Assembly: GCF_003131185.1 (NCBI RefSeq)
Contig: NZ_QFFU01000020.1
Span: 52,315 to 116,314, forward strand
Length of the DNA: 64,000 nucleotides
Direction: 5' to 3'
Source: Pseudomonas ovata
GTDB taxonomy: Bacteria > Pseudomonadota > Gammaproteobacteria > Pseudomonadales > Pseudomonadaceae
The notes under the pieces are model-generated. The model was given only the letters and a program-made list of their open reading frames with translations. It made no database searches and was not told where the DNA came from. Numbering within the stretch: position 1 is the first letter of the stretch; the number at the start of each line of letters is the position of its first letter. Below are positions 31,089-40,524 of this stretch, one piece after another. A program made the translations under genes and the position numbers.

Positions 31089-33596
31089 ATGCCCCTAACC
31101 CATAGCCTTTCCGACCTCTTCGTGCAGTTCATCGAGCAGGCCAGCAACAGCGTGGTGGTCAGCGACGCCAGCAATTGTGTCGTGCTGTTCAATCGCGCCG
31201 CCGAACAGCTCTGGGGCCTGAATCGCCGGGACGTGATCGGCCAGGACGCCAGGCGCCTGATGCCATTGCCGGTCCAGGCTTACTACCAACAGCTGCAAGA
31301 CCGTGACGGCGAGTTGCCGGACATTCGTATCCAGCACCGTGACGGCAGCCAGCACTGGTGCACCGCCTCGATTGCACGGGTGGTCAGTGGCGACCAGGTG
31401 TTCTATTCCACCAGCCTCAAGATCGTCACCCGCCAGCATGAAGAAAGCGAACGCCTGCGCCTGTTGTCGCTGGTCACCGACCACACCGACAATGCCATTA
31501 TCATCATCAACGAACAGTGGCGTATCGTTTACGTCAATGCCGGCTTCCAGCGCATGTTCGGCTACCGCCTCGACCAGGTCTGCGGTCAATACCCCACGGC
31601 CCTGCTGGCCCCGCACATGGCAGAACTGGCGGTGCTGGAAAGACGCCAGATGCTGACGCGCGGCGAGTCGATCAAGACCGAATCGCTGGCGTATATCCAG
31701 AACGGCGAGCGCCTGTGGTGCAGCGTGGTGGTCAACCCGGTGCTCGATGCCCAGGGCCAGTTGATCAATGCGGTGGGCATCCTGACCGATATCACCAGCA
31801 CCAAGATGCATGAGGTGCTGCAACAGAGCATGCTCAACGCCATGGTCCGGGAAGACCCGCTCGAAGACTTGATGCTGCTGGCCTGCCGGGAGATCGAACG
31901 CATCGCCCCGGAAGTGACCACCTCGATGCTGCTGGTGGATGAACATAACGTGCTGCATCCGCTGGCCACCGCCAGCCTGCCCGCCAGCTATTGCCAGCTC
32001 ATGGAGGGCATGAAAATCGGTGAAGGCGTCGGCACCTGCGGCACGGCCGCCTTTCGTCGCCAGCCGGTGATTTCCCGCGACATTGCCAACGACCCGTTGT
32101 GGGATGCCTACCGCGACCTTGAGCTGCCGCCGGAGCTCAAGAGTTGCTGGTCGACCCCGATCATGGGGGCCGACCAGCGTACCATCGCCACGCTGGCCTT
32201 TTACTTCAAGGATGTGCGCGGACCCTCGACGTTTCACCAGCGCCTGGTAGACGTCATCGTGCCGCTCTGCGCACTGGCGATCGAGCGCGAAAAAAGCCGG
32301 GCGCACATCAGCCAGCTGGCGTTCTACGACAGCCTGACCGAACTGCCCAACCGCAGCCTGTTGCTGGCCAACGCCGAACAGGCCATTCATGCGGCGCTGC
32401 GCAACAAGACTCACCTGGCGGTGCTGTTTATCGACGTCGACCGCTTCAAGCAGGTCAATGACGCGTTCGGCCACCCGGCCGGCGACGACCTGCTGCAAGT
32501 GATCGCCCGCCGCCTGCTCGATAACCGCAACCCCAAAGACATTGTCGGGCGCCTGTCGGGTGACGAGTTCGTGGTGGTGCTGCCCGAGTGCGACACCGCT
32601 CACGTCACCGAACTGGTCGAGCACATGAAGCTGACCATTGGCCAGCCGTGCCAGATCGGCGGCAGCCGGGTGTGCCCGTCGGTGAGCATCGGGGTCAGCA
32701 TGTTTCCCGAAGACGGCCACGACATGGGCACCCTGATCCACCGCGCCGACATGGCCATGTACCAGGCCAAGCATGCCGGGCGCGGACGCTTCAGCTTCTT
32801 CTGTCATGAGCTGAACCAGCGCGCCCAGGAACGCCAGGCCATGGAAACCGCCTTGCAGCAGGCCCTGCAGGACAATGCCCTGGAGCTGCATTACCAGCCG
32901 CAGATCAATATGGCCGATGGCAGCGTCTACGGGGTCGAGGCCCTGGCGCGCTGGAACCATCCGCATTGGGGGCAAGTGTCGCCGGTGCGTTTCATTCCGC
33001 TGGCCGAAGAGTGCGGGCTGATTGTCGAACTGGGCGTGTGGGGCCTGCGCGAGGCCTGTCGACAACTGGCCCAGTGGCGGCGTAACGGCGCGCAGCTGCC
33101 GTCGGTTTCAGTCAACCTGTCACCGACCAACTTCCACGACCTGGAACTGCCCGGCATGCTCATGGCCCTGCTGGACGAGCATCAATTGAGCCCCGGCGAC
33201 CTGACTCTGGAGCTGACCGAAAGCATTCTCATGGACACCAACCCCAGCACCCTCAAGGTGCTCAACGACGTGCATGCCTTGGGCATCCGCCTGGCGATGG
33301 ATGACTTCGGCACCGGCTATTCGAGCCTGAGCTACCTGCGCCGCCTGCCGATCCAGGAACTCAAGCTCGACCGCAGCTTCGTCATGGATCTGGAGAACGA
33401 CGCCACCAGCCGCACCCTGAGCGATGCGGTGATCCACATTGGCAACAGCCTGAACCTGACCGTGGTCGCCGAAGGCATCGAGACCGAAGGCCAGTACGAG
33501 ATCCTCAAGCAACAGGGCTATCACGTGGCCCAGGGGTATCTGTTCGCCAAGCCGATGAACGCCACGGATCTCGAACACTGGTTGCTGCCCCGGTAG
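31089..33596 (+). CDS. DosP-like c-di-GMP enzyme, PAS-PAS-GAF-GGDEF-EAL
   Basis: An 835-residue cytoplasmic c-di-GMP protein without membrane spans. Domains: PAS1 about 10-120, PAS2 about 125-240, GAF about 250-400, GGDEF about 405-565 (variant LSGDEFVVV, residue about 490), and EAL about 585-830 (YGVEALARWNHP, DDFGTGYSSLSYL, LKLDRSF). The order and long stretches resemble E. coli DosP, a haem oxygen sensor with phosphodiesterase activity. The region matching DosP His77 reads YYQQLQDRDG here, without His, so PAS1 may not bind haem in the DosP way. It is divergent from cioAB. The stop codon TAG is the TAG of a REP element. Confidence 0.88.
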   Translation: MPLTHSLSDLFVQFIEQASNSVVVSDASNCVVLFNRAAEQLWGLNRRDVIGQDARRLMPLPVQAYYQQLQDRDGELPDIRIQHRDGSQHWCTASIARVVSGDQVFYSTSLKIVTRQHEESERLRLLSLVTDHTDNAIIIINEQWRIVYVNAGFQRMFGYRLDQVCGQYPTALLAPHMAELAVLERRQMLTRGESIKTESLAYIQNGERLWCSVVVNPVLDAQGQLINAVGILTDITSTKMHEVLQQSMLNAMVREDPLEDLMLLACREIERIAPEVTTSMLLVDEHNVLHPLATASLPASYCQLMEGMKIGEGVGTCGTAAFRRQPVISRDIANDPLWDAYRDLELPPELKSCWSTPIMGADQRTIATLAFYFKDVRGPSTFHQRLVDVIVPLCALAIEREKSRAHISQLAFYDSLTELPNRSLLLANAEQAIHAALRNKTHLAVLFIDVDRFKQVNDAFGHPAGDDLLQVIARRLLDNRNPKDIVGRLSGDEFVVVLPECDTAHVTELVEHMKLTIGQPCQIGGSRVCPSVSIGVSMFPEDGHDMGTLIHRADMAMYQAKHAGRGRFSFFCHELNQRAQERQAMETALQQALQDNALELHYQPQINMADGSVYGVEALARWNHPHWGQVSPVRFIPLAEECGLIVELGVWGLREACRQLAQWRRNGAQLPSVSVNLSPTNFHDLELPGMLMALLDEHQLSPGDLTLELTESILMDTNPSTLKVLNDVHALGIRLAMDDFGTGYSSLSYLRRLPIQELKLDRSFVMDLENDATSRTLSDAVIHIGNSLNLTVVAEGIETEGQYEILKQQGYHVAQGYLFAKPMNATDLEHWLLPR

Positions 33597-33702
33597 GAGC
33601 GCGCTTGCCCGCGACCGAGTGCGTAGCGCTCGCAGAAATCTCGGAAACGCCGCTATTTTTACGACTGCTGCGCAGCCGGTCGCGGGCAAGCGCGCTCCTA
33701 CC
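33593..33702. repeat. Inverted REP pair overlapping the DosP-like stop codon
   Basis: The left arm GTAGGAGCGCGCTTGCCCGC begins one base before the TAG stop of the upstream gene. The right arm GCGGGCAAGCGCGCTCCTAC ends near 33702. Confidence 0.92.
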
Positions 33703-33790
33703 GGGGTGAATTTAATATCCAGTAAAGTCAGTACGTTATTTTTTGATGAGAGCCCTCCCGCTGCCTTGGCGCAGCAAACACTGGACCCGG
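33702..33790 (-). repeat. A/T-rich REP-linked repeat, inverted copy
   Basis: Read on the minus strand it runs CCGGGTCCAGTGTTTGCTGCG ... CTCTCATCA ... TAACGTACTGACTTTACTGG ... ATTAAATTCACC and then joins the REP arm. This matches, with scattered differences, the copy at 63765-63871. It fills the space before the purine permease gene. Confidence 0.75.
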
Positions 33791-33870
33791 CACCGATCAA
33801 GCGTGCAGCCATCTGCGCGGCCTGCTGCTATCATGCGCGGCTTTTCCGAGCCACCGCAGCGGAGTTCGAC

Positions 33871-35166
33871 ATGCTGGAAAGGCTGTTCCACCTCAAGGCC
33901 CACAACACCAACGTACGCACCGAGATCCTCGCGGGCGTGACCACCTTCCTGGCCATGGCCTACATCCTGTTCGTCAACCCGAGCATTCTCGGCGAGACCG
34001 GCATGGACAAGGGCGCCCTGTTCGTCGCCACCTGCCTGGCTGCGGCCATCGGTTCGGCGGTGATGGGCCTGATCGCCAACTACCCGATCGCCCTGGCGCC
34101 GGGCATGGGCCTGAATGCGTTCTTCACCTACACCGTGGTCCTGCACATGGGCCATACCTGGCAAGTGGCGCTGGGGGCAGTATTCCTGTCGGCAGTGATG
34201 TTTTTCATCCTGTCGATCTTTCGCATCCGCGAATGGATCATCAACAGCATCCCCCTGGCGTTGCGCTCGGCGATTGCCGCCGGCATCGGCCTGTTCCTGG
34301 CCTTGATCGCCCTGCAGAACGCCAGGATCGTGATCGGCAACCCCAGCACCCTGCTGAGCCTGGGTGACCTCAGGCAGCCGGCGCCAATCCTGGCCACGCT
34401 GGGCTTTTTCCTGATCATCGCCCTGGAAACCCTCAAGGTCCGTGGCGCCGTGCTGATCGGCATTCTGGCCGTGACGCTGGTGTCGATCGTGCTCGGCTTC
34501 AGTCCCTTCGCCGGGGTGATGTCAATGCCCCCGTCGCTGGCGCCGACCTTCCTGCAACTGGACATCATGGGCGCCCTGGACGTGGGCCTGGTGAGCATCA
34601 TCTTCGCCTTTCTGTTCGTCGACATCTTCGACAACTCCGGCACCCTGATCGGCGTCGCCAAGCGCGCCGGCCTGATGGGCAAGGACGGCCACATGCCGAA
34701 CATGGGCCGGGCGCTGCTCGCCGACAGCACCGCCGCCATGGCCGGCTCGCTGCTGGGCACCTCGACCACCACCAGCTACATCGAGTCGGCCGCCGGCGTC
34801 AGTGCCGGCGGGCGCACAGGCCTGACAGCCATCGTGGTCGCCGTGCTGTTTCTGCTGGCGTTGTTCTTTGCGCCGCTGGCAGCCAGCGTACCGATCTACG
34901 CCACGGCACCGGCGCTGCTGTTCGTCGCGGTGCTGATGGCCTCGGGCCTGGCCGAAATCGAATGGGACGACATCACTGTCGCCGCGCCCGTGGTCATTAC
35001 CGCGCTGGCCATGCCGTTCACCTACTCCATCGCCAACGGCATTGCCTTTGGCTTCATTTCCTGGACGGCGATCAAGCTGTTGTCGGGACGCTGGCGCGAG
35101 CTCAACCCTGCGCTGGTGATCCTCTCGATCCTGTTCGTCATCAAGCTGGGCTGGTTCAACGCATGA
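33871..35166 (+). CDS. NCS2 (AzgA-like) purine permease
   Basis: An inner-membrane proton-coupled nucleobase transporter, probably for adenine, guanine or hypoxanthine. It has 431 residues with about 13 helices. AzgA-type blocks are visible: RTEILAGVTTFLAMAYILFVNP near the N-terminus, ALAPGMGLNAFFTYTVV, FLFVDIFDNSGTLIGVAKRAG, and GTSTTTSYIESAAGVSAGGRTGL. The start MLERLFHLKAHNT at 33871 follows GGAG at 6 bases; the longer frame upstream is repeat DNA. It overlaps trmA by ATGA, so both are translated from one message. Confidence 0.92.
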   Translation: MLERLFHLKAHNTNVRTEILAGVTTFLAMAYILFVNPSILGETGMDKGALFVATCLAAAIGSAVMGLIANYPIALAPGMGLNAFFTYTVVLHMGHTWQVALGAVFLSAVMFFILSIFRIREWIINSIPLALRSAIAAGIGLFLALIALQNARIVIGNPSTLLSLGDLRQPAPILATLGFFLIIALETLKVRGAVLIGILAVTLVSIVLGFSPFAGVMSMPPSLAPTFLQLDIMGALDVGLVSIIFAFLFVDIFDNSGTLIGVAKRAGLMGKDGHMPNMGRALLADSTAAMAGSLLGTSTTTSYIESAAGVSAGGRTGLTAIVVAVLFLLALFFAPLAASVPIYATAPALLFVAVLMASGLAEIEWDDITVAAPVVITALAMPFTYSIANGIAFGFISWTAIKLLSGRWRELNPALVILSILFVIKLGWFNA

Positions 35167-36248
35167 GTGTTTCCTTCGACCCCGCGAGCTACGACCGTCT
35201 GCTCGCCGAAAAAGCCACCCGCCTGCACGACCTGCTGGCGCCGTTCGATGCACCGGCCGCACAGGTGTTCGACTCGCCGCTGGAGCACTTTCGCCTGCGT
35301 GCCGAATTTCGCCTGTGGCGTGAAGACCAGCAGCGCCACTATGCGATGTTCGCCCCTGGCGACAAGCACACCCCGATCCTGCTCGACGGCCTGCCCATCG
35401 CCAGCCGGCGCATCAATGAACTGATGCCGCTGCTGCGCGCGCGCTGGCAGGCCAGCCAGGCCCTCAGCCACAAGCTGTTCCAGGTGGATTTCCTGACCAC
35501 CCTGGCGGGCGATGCGATGATCACCCTGTGCTACCACCGCCCGCTGGATGACGCCTGGCAGGCCGAGGCCGAGGGGCTGGCCGCCGACCTGCAGGTCAGT
35601 GTGATCGGTCGCTCGCGTGGCCAGCGCCTGGTAATCGGCCGCGACTATGTCACTGAAGAACTGGACGTGGCGGGCCGCACCTGGCGCTACCGCCAGCCCG
35701 AAGGCGCCTTTACCCAGCCCAACGGCACGGTCAACCAGAAAATGCTCAACTGGGCCTTCGAGGCCATGGGCGAGCGCCAGGATGATTTGCTGGAGCTGTA
35801 CTGCGGCAACGGCAACTTCACCCTGCCGCTGGCGACTCGTGCACGCAAGGTGCTGGCCACCGAGATCAGCAAGACCTCGGTCAACGCCGCCCTGGCCAAC
35901 CTGGAAGACAACGCGGTGGACAACGTCACGCTGGTGCGCCTGTCGGCCGAAGAGCTGACCCTGGCGCTCAACGACGTGCGGCCGTTCCGCCGCCTGCAGG
36001 GCGTGGACCTGAAAAGCTACGATTTCGGCACCGTGTTCGTCGACCCGCCACGCGCCGGCATGGACGAGGACACCTGCGAGCTGACCCGTCGCTTCGAGCG
36101 CATCCTGTACATCTCGTGCAACCCGGAAACCCTGGCCGCCAACATCGCTCAACTGCACGACACCCACCGGGTCGAGCGCTGCGCCCTGTTCGACCAGTTC
36201 CCGTATACCCACCATATGGAATCGGGGGTGTTGCTGGTACGCCGCTGA
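35163..36248 (+). CDS. trmA: tRNA (uracil-5-)-methyltransferase
   Basis: An SAM-dependent enzyme that makes ribothymidine at position 54 of tRNAs. It has 361 residues, the family length. Landmarks: FRLRAEFRLWRE, GAFTQPNGTVNQKMLNW, the SAM motif LLELYCGNGNFTLPLA, FVDPPRAGMDEDT, and the catalytic Cys in YISCNPETLAANI. A C-terminal Glu lies in HHMESGVLLVRR. The start overlaps the permease stop (ATGA). No TRAM domain is present, as expected for TrmA. Confidence 0.97.
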   Translation: MSVSFDPASYDRLLAEKATRLHDLLAPFDAPAAQVFDSPLEHFRLRAEFRLWREDQQRHYAMFAPGDKHTPILLDGLPIASRRINELMPLLRARWQASQALSHKLFQVDFLTTLAGDAMITLCYHRPLDDAWQAEAEGLAADLQVSVIGRSRGQRLVIGRDYVTEELDVAGRTWRYRQPEGAFTQPNGTVNQKMLNWAFEAMGERQDDLLELYCGNGNFTLPLATRARKVLATEISKTSVNAALANLEDNAVDNVTLVRLSAEELTLALNDVRPFRRLQGVDLKSYDFGTVFVDPPRAGMDEDTCELTRRFERILYISCNPETLAANIAQLHDTHRVERCALFDQFPYTHHMESGVLLVRR

Positions 36249-36259
36249 CCTGGGGGCTG

Positions 36260-36412
36260 TAGGAGCGCGCTTGCCCGCGACCGGCTGCGTTAGCAGTCGT
36301 AAATTTGCAGCGTTTCGCAGATTTTGAATGTATTTACAGCCATGAATTTGCAGCGTTTCCGAGATTTCTGCGAGCGCTACGCACTCGGTCGCGGGCAGAG
36401 CGCGCTCCTACA
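36260..36412. repeat. Inverted REP pair
   Basis: GTAGGAGCGCGCTTGCCCGC at 36260 and CGGGCAGAGCGCGCTCCTAC ending near 36412, with inner arms that pair (TTTGCAGCGTTTC repeated within). It follows trmA. The remaining 120 bases before the MFS gene hold no recognisable element. Confidence 0.9.
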
Positions 36413-36532
36413 GGCATGTTCATGGCGCCTTGGTGGCGCCGGGACATTGCCATGCATGGCATTCAATAGGCAGCTACCTATCATTTGCGGTATAACGCGC
36501 ACTCGCTCATCTGTGTGTCACGGGTACCTGCC

Positions 36533-37804
36533 TTGAGTTCTGAACCTTCCGCTTCGGCTTCCACTTCGTCGGGCCTGATGCGCCAGCCCGGTTTCGTTGC
36601 GTTTCTGGCTGCGCGTCTGCTGGCGATGTTTGCCATGCAGATCCAGGCGGTAGTCGTTGCCTGGCAGGTCTACGACATGACTCGCGATCCCATGGCCCTG
36701 GCCTATGCAGGCCTGGCGCAGTTCATCCCCATGCTGTTGCTGCTGATGCCGGCCGGCGATCTGATCGACCGTTACGACCGCAAGCTGATCCTGACCCTGA
36801 GCTGGCTGGTGCAGGCGCTGTGTGGGGTGATCCTGTTGCTGTTCTCGTTCTACGACCTGCATGACGTGCGGCTGGTATATGCCGCCCTGCTGCTTTATGG
36901 CGCTGCCCGTGCCTTTACCGGTCCCGGACTGCAAAGCCTGCTGCCGCAGATCGTGCCGCGCGAACGCCTGGCCTCGGCGATTGCCACCAACAGCGTGATC
37001 ATGCGCAGCTCCACCGTGGCCGGGCCTCTGGTCGGCGGTGGACTGTACGCATTGGGCGGTGCGGAACTCACCTACGCCACTTGCGTGGCGGCGTTCATCC
37101 TCGGCACGTTGCTATTGGCCCAGGTACCCGTGAGGTACGCCATGCCCAGGCTCAACCTCGAAGACGGCGCCTGGCAGCGCTTTACAGCCGGTATCGCGTT
37201 CATTCGCTCGCGACCGATCATTCTGGGCACCATTTCGCTGGACCTGTTTGCCGTGTTGCTGGGCGGCGTCATTGCGCTGCTGCCGATCTACGCCCATGAA
37301 GTCCTGAACCTGGGTCCGCAAGGGCTGGGCGTGTTGCGCAGCGCCATGAGCCTGGGCGAACTGGTTACCGGTATCTACCTGAGCGTGCGCCCGCTGGATC
37401 GCCATGTCGGCCTGACCATGTTCGTCGCCGTGGGCATCTTCGGCCTGGCCAACCTGGTGTTTGCCTTGTCGACGCTGTTCTGGGTGTCGTGCATTGCGCT
37501 GCTGATTGCCGGGGCTGCGGACATGGTCAGCGTGTACATCCGCTCGGCGCTGGTGCAATTCTCGACGCCTGACAACATGCGTGGGCGTGTCAATGCAGTG
37601 AACATGTTGTTCATCGGGTCGTCCAACGAGCTGGGCGAGTTTCGCGCCGGCACCAGCGCCTCGCTGATCGGTGCCATTCCGGCGGCGATTGCCGGCAGCC
37701 TGTGCACGCTCGGCGTGGTCGGGGCCTGGATGGTCGGCTTCAAGAGCCTGCGCCAGGTCAACCGTTTCGCCGATGCAGCACCGGCCGCAAAAAGCGTCAA
37801 TTAA
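36533..37804 (+). CDS. MFS exporter (MFS_3, enterobactin-exporter-like)
   Basis: An inner-membrane major facilitator protein of about 423 residues with 12 predicted helices. Landmarks are FLAARLLAMFAMQIQAVVVAWQVYDMT, the loop motif GDLIDRYDRKLIL, LLPQIVPRERLASAIATNS and FSTPDNMRGRVNAVNML, typical of the EntS/MFS_3 branch. The start is uncertain: TTG codons at 36533 and 36485 and a GTG at 36515 are in frame, none with a strong ribosome-binding site. 36533 gives the N-terminus LSSEPSASAS just before the transporter domain. The substrate is unknown; no siderophore genes are near. Confidence 0.85.
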   Translation: MSSEPSASASTSSGLMRQPGFVAFLAARLLAMFAMQIQAVVVAWQVYDMTRDPMALAYAGLAQFIPMLLLLMPAGDLIDRYDRKLILTLSWLVQALCGVILLLFSFYDLHDVRLVYAALLLYGAARAFTGPGLQSLLPQIVPRERLASAIATNSVIMRSSTVAGPLVGGGLYALGGAELTYATCVAAFILGTLLLAQVPVRYAMPRLNLEDGAWQRFTAGIAFIRSRPIILGTISLDLFAVLLGGVIALLPIYAHEVLNLGPQGLGVLRSAMSLGELVTGIYLSVRPLDRHVGLTMFVAVGIFGLANLVFALSTLFWVSCIALLIAGAADMVSVYIRSALVQFSTPDNMRGRVNAVNMLFIGSSNELGEFRAGTSASLIGAIPAAIAGSLCTLGVVGAWMVGFKSLRQVNRFADAAPAAKSVN

Positions 37805-37875
37805 ATGACCGGCGGACTGGCGCCTCCCGGTTACACCAGCAACACTCTTTTATTGTGTGTGTCGAGGGCAGTCCA

Positions 37876-38742
37876 ATGCTGTGGAAAAAAGGCCGACGTA
37901 GCGACAACGTAGTCGATGAGCGCGGACAAGGCGGTGGCGGTGGCCGGCGCATGGGCGGCAAGGGCCTGACGCTGGGCGGTGTGGCGCTGATCGTGGTGTT
38001 CGGCCTGATCACCGGACAAGACCCGATGCAGATCCTCGGCCAGTTGACCGGGCAGATGCAGGCTCCGCAGACCCAGCCGGCCAGTCCGACGCAGCGCCCG
38101 GCCGGCAACGACCCACAGGCCGAGTTCGTGCGGTCGGTGCTGGGTGACACCGAAGATCACTGGAAAGCCGCCTTGCCTGGCTACCAGGACCCGCAACTGA
38201 TCCTGTTCAACGGTCAGGTCAGTTCAGCCTGCGGCTATGCCACCTCGGCCACCGGCCCGTTCTACTGCCCGGCCGACCGCAAGATCTACCTCGACCTGGA
38301 CTTCTTCCGGGAAATGTCGCAGCGCTTTTCGGCCGCCGGCGACTTCGCCCAGGCCTACGTGATTGCCCATGAAGTGGGCCACCATGTACAGACCCTGCAA
38401 GGCATCTCGGCCAAGGTCCAGCAGGCGCGTCAGCGCGGCGAGAAAATGGAAGGTGCCAACGGCCTGCTGGTACGCCAGGAGCTCCAGGCTGACTGCTACG
38501 CCGGAGTCTGGGCCAACAGTGCACAAAAGCGTTTGAACTGGCTGGAGCCGGGTGATATTGAAGAGGCATTGAATGCGGCCAACGCCATTGGCGATGATCG
38601 CCTGCAACGCCAGGGACGCGGCCATGTGGTGCCCGACTCCTTTACCCACGGGACATCCGCACAACGGGTGCGCTGGTTCAAGACCGGCTTTGCCCAGGGC
38701 AATATCAACCAGTGCGACACGTTCGCCGCCAAGAGCCTGTAA
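37876..38742 (+). CDS. ypfJ: YpfJ-family neutral zinc metallopeptidase
   Basis: A 288-residue protein with a Gly-rich charged N-terminus, one membrane helix (LTLGGVALIVVFGLITG, about residues 31-47), a Pro/Gln linker and a zincin domain. The Zn motif HEVGHHVQ is near residue 172, and a downstream Glu lies in RQELQADCYAGVW. Family pieces SACGYATSATGPFYCPAD and SFTHGTSAQR are present. The active domain probably faces the periplasm. The start at 37876 is behind GAGGG; the hydrolase gene starts 3 bases after its stop, so the two form an operon. Confidence 0.93.
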   Translation: MLWKKGRRSDNVVDERGQGGGGGRRMGGKGLTLGGVALIVVFGLITGQDPMQILGQLTGQMQAPQTQPASPTQRPAGNDPQAEFVRSVLGDTEDHWKAALPGYQDPQLILFNGQVSSACGYATSATGPFYCPADRKIYLDLDFFREMSQRFSAAGDFAQAYVIAHEVGHHVQTLQGISAKVQQARQRGEKMEGANGLLVRQELQADCYAGVWANSAQKRLNWLEPGDIEEALNAANAIGDDRLQRQGRGHVVPDSFTHGTSAQRVRWFKTGFAQGNINQCDTFAAKSL

Positions 38743-38745
38743 TCG

Positions 38746-39738
38746 ATGACCAAACCGTTGTGGCTGGCCGTGATGTTGAGCACCGCCCTCGCCAGCCTGA
38801 ATGCCCATGCCGAAGGCTCGCCCGTCAACTCCATCAGCCCTGACCGCCTGGGCATCCACGGCAGCCAGGCGACGCTGGGGCTGAGCCAGGAATGGGTGCG
38901 GCCCAAGCCACAGATCCAGCGTGTGGTGATTGTGCTGCATGGTCGCCAGCGCAATGCCCAGACCTATCTGCGCACCATGGAGCGCGCCGCCAACCAGTCG
39001 CATGAACGTAACCGGACGCTGCTGATCGCACCGCAGTTCCTGGATGAGCGCGACATCGCCGCCCACCACCTGGCCGACTCGATCCTGCGCTGGCATGAAG
39101 ATGCCTGGATCAATGGCAGCCCCTCCGTCGGCCCGCAGGCGGTCAGTTCGTTCACCGTGCTGGACCACATTCTCAAGCGCCTGAGCGATGACAAGCTGTT
39201 TCCCAATCTCAAGGAGATTGTCATCGCCGGCCACTCCGGCGGCGCGCAGATGGCCCAGCGCTACGCCGTGCTGGGCGGCAAGCAGGAAGCCCTTTTGCAC
39301 AAGCAGGGCATTCGCCTGCGCTATGTGATCGCTACACCATCGTCGTATGCCTGGTTCGACGCGCAACGCCCACAAACTGTCTCGGAGAAATCCTGCCCAG
39401 GCTTCAATGACTGGAAATACGGCCTGAACAAATTGCCGGCCTATGCCGCCAGGGCCGAGCATGGCGAGCTGGAAAAGGATTACGTGCAGCGCGATGTCAC
39501 CTACCTGCTGGGCCTGCTCGACAACGACCCCAACCAGTCATCGCTGGACAAGACCTGCGCCGCCGAAGCGCAGGGCGCCAACCGCCTGGTGCGCGGTCAC
39601 AACTACTATGACTACCTGCTCAAGCGCCACCCTACCGGCCTGAACCAGCGCGTGGTCGACGTGCCGGGCGTTGGCCATAACGGCGACGGTATCTTCACCG
39701 CCCCGCTGAGCGAGGCGGTGCTGTTCAAGCCGCTGTAG
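38746..39738 (+). CDS. Exported alpha/beta hydrolase
   Basis: A 330-residue protein with a signal peptide (MTKPLWLAVMLSTALASLNAHA). Alpha/beta-hydrolase features are visible: oxyanion strand VVIVLHGRQRNA, nucleophile elbow IAGHSGGAQMAQR (Ser at about residue 166), and a late His in VPGVGHNGDGIF. The substrate is unknown; an esterase or peptidase role is possible. It is cotranscribed with ypfJ (3-base gap). The stop codon TAG is the TAG of a downstream REP-like palindrome. Confidence 0.85.
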   Translation: MTKPLWLAVMLSTALASLNAHAEGSPVNSISPDRLGIHGSQATLGLSQEWVRPKPQIQRVVIVLHGRQRNAQTYLRTMERAANQSHERNRTLLIAPQFLDERDIAAHHLADSILRWHEDAWINGSPSVGPQAVSSFTVLDHILKRLSDDKLFPNLKEIVIAGHSGGAQMAQRYAVLGGKQEALLHKQGIRLRYVIATPSSYAWFDAQRPQTVSEKSCPGFNDWKYGLNKLPAYAARAEHGELEKDYVQRDVTYLLGLLDNDPNQSSLDKTCAAEAQGANRLVRGHNYYDYLLKRHPTGLNQRVVDVPGVGHNGDGIFTAPLSEAVLFKPL

Positions 39739-39820
39739 GAGCGGCTTCAACCGCGAAGAGGGCGGTAGGTTCGCTACAGGTGCAGCGACTTTACTGCCAT
39801 TTCGCGACTAAAGTCGCTCC
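39735..39820. repeat. REP-like inverted repeat of the second type, overlapping a stop codon
   Basis: GTAGGAGCGGCTTCAACCGC at the left and TTCGCGACTAAAGTCGCTCC at the right, each a small palindrome, facing each other. The left copy provides the TAG stop of the hydrolase gene. The 110 bases after it hold nothing I recognise. Confidence 0.8.
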
Positions 39821-39930
39821 AGAAGCAATAGGCACCTAAATGAACAGTATTGGCTTTAGCTGCGCAAAGGACGCGAACGTTCAGGATTTTTGTAACTCTG
39901 GCGGCTCACGGCCCGGTCAGGCCTACAGGT

Positions 39931-40524
39931 TCATACCAGCAGTTCACGCAACGCATTGCAGTCGCGCACGTGCCAGTCGGTCGAGTCCGGCCAGGGGTTT
40001 TCCGGCAGGTTGACCAGCACCGTGCGGGCACCGGCGGCGCGGCCGCAGCTGAGGTCGTGCAGGTGGTCGCCGATCATCACCATTTTGGCCGGTGCTACCT
40101 CCCAGGCCCCGGCCAGTTGCAGCAGGCCGGCCGGATCAGGCTTGGGCGTGGCATTCTCGCGGCCCAGCACATGCTCGGCGGCAAAGCAGTCGGCCAGGCC
40201 GATGGCTTGCAGCGTGATATGCGCCAGTTCCTGTGCATTGCGGGTCAGGATACCCAGGCGATAGCCGCGCCCGGCCAACTCGCGTACCAGCTCCACAGCA
40301 CCGGTTGCCGCCACCGAGCCCAGCGCCAGCTCACGTTCGTGCTCCAGCAGCCAGGCGTGCTTGGCGGCTGACTCGTCCGCCGGCAGGCTGGCCAGGTGTC
40401 CGAGGATGTCCGCCTGTTGCGGAATGTCCAGCGCGCGCTTGATGGCCGCAAAGTCGTGCACCGGCACCGTCAGGGTGCCGTCCATGTCGAACACCCAGTG
40501 GCGGATCCGCTCGAGGTTCATCAT
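39931..40524 (-). CDS. HAD-family phosphatase
   Basis: A 197-residue HAD hydrolase: motif I VFDMDGTLTVP (nucleophile Asp), a helical cap (about residues 20-90), motif II LGILTRNAQE, motif III Lys in TPKPDP, and motif IV MIGDHLHDLSCG. It resembles phosphoglycolate-phosphatase-like enzymes. The start is one of two adjacent ATGs at 40524/40521, the first overlapping the tesB stop by ATGA, so it is translationally coupled to tesB. The substrate is not predictable. Confidence 0.9.
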   Translation of the reverse strand: MMNLERIRHWVFDMDGTLTVPVHDFAAIKRALDIPQQADILGHLASLPADESAAKHAWLLEHERELALGSVAATGAVELVRELAGRGYRLGILTRNAQELAHITLQAIGLADCFAAEHVLGRENATPKPDPAGLLQLAGAWEVAPAKMVMIGDHLHDLSCGRAAGARTVLVNLPENPWPDSTDWHVRDCNALRELLV

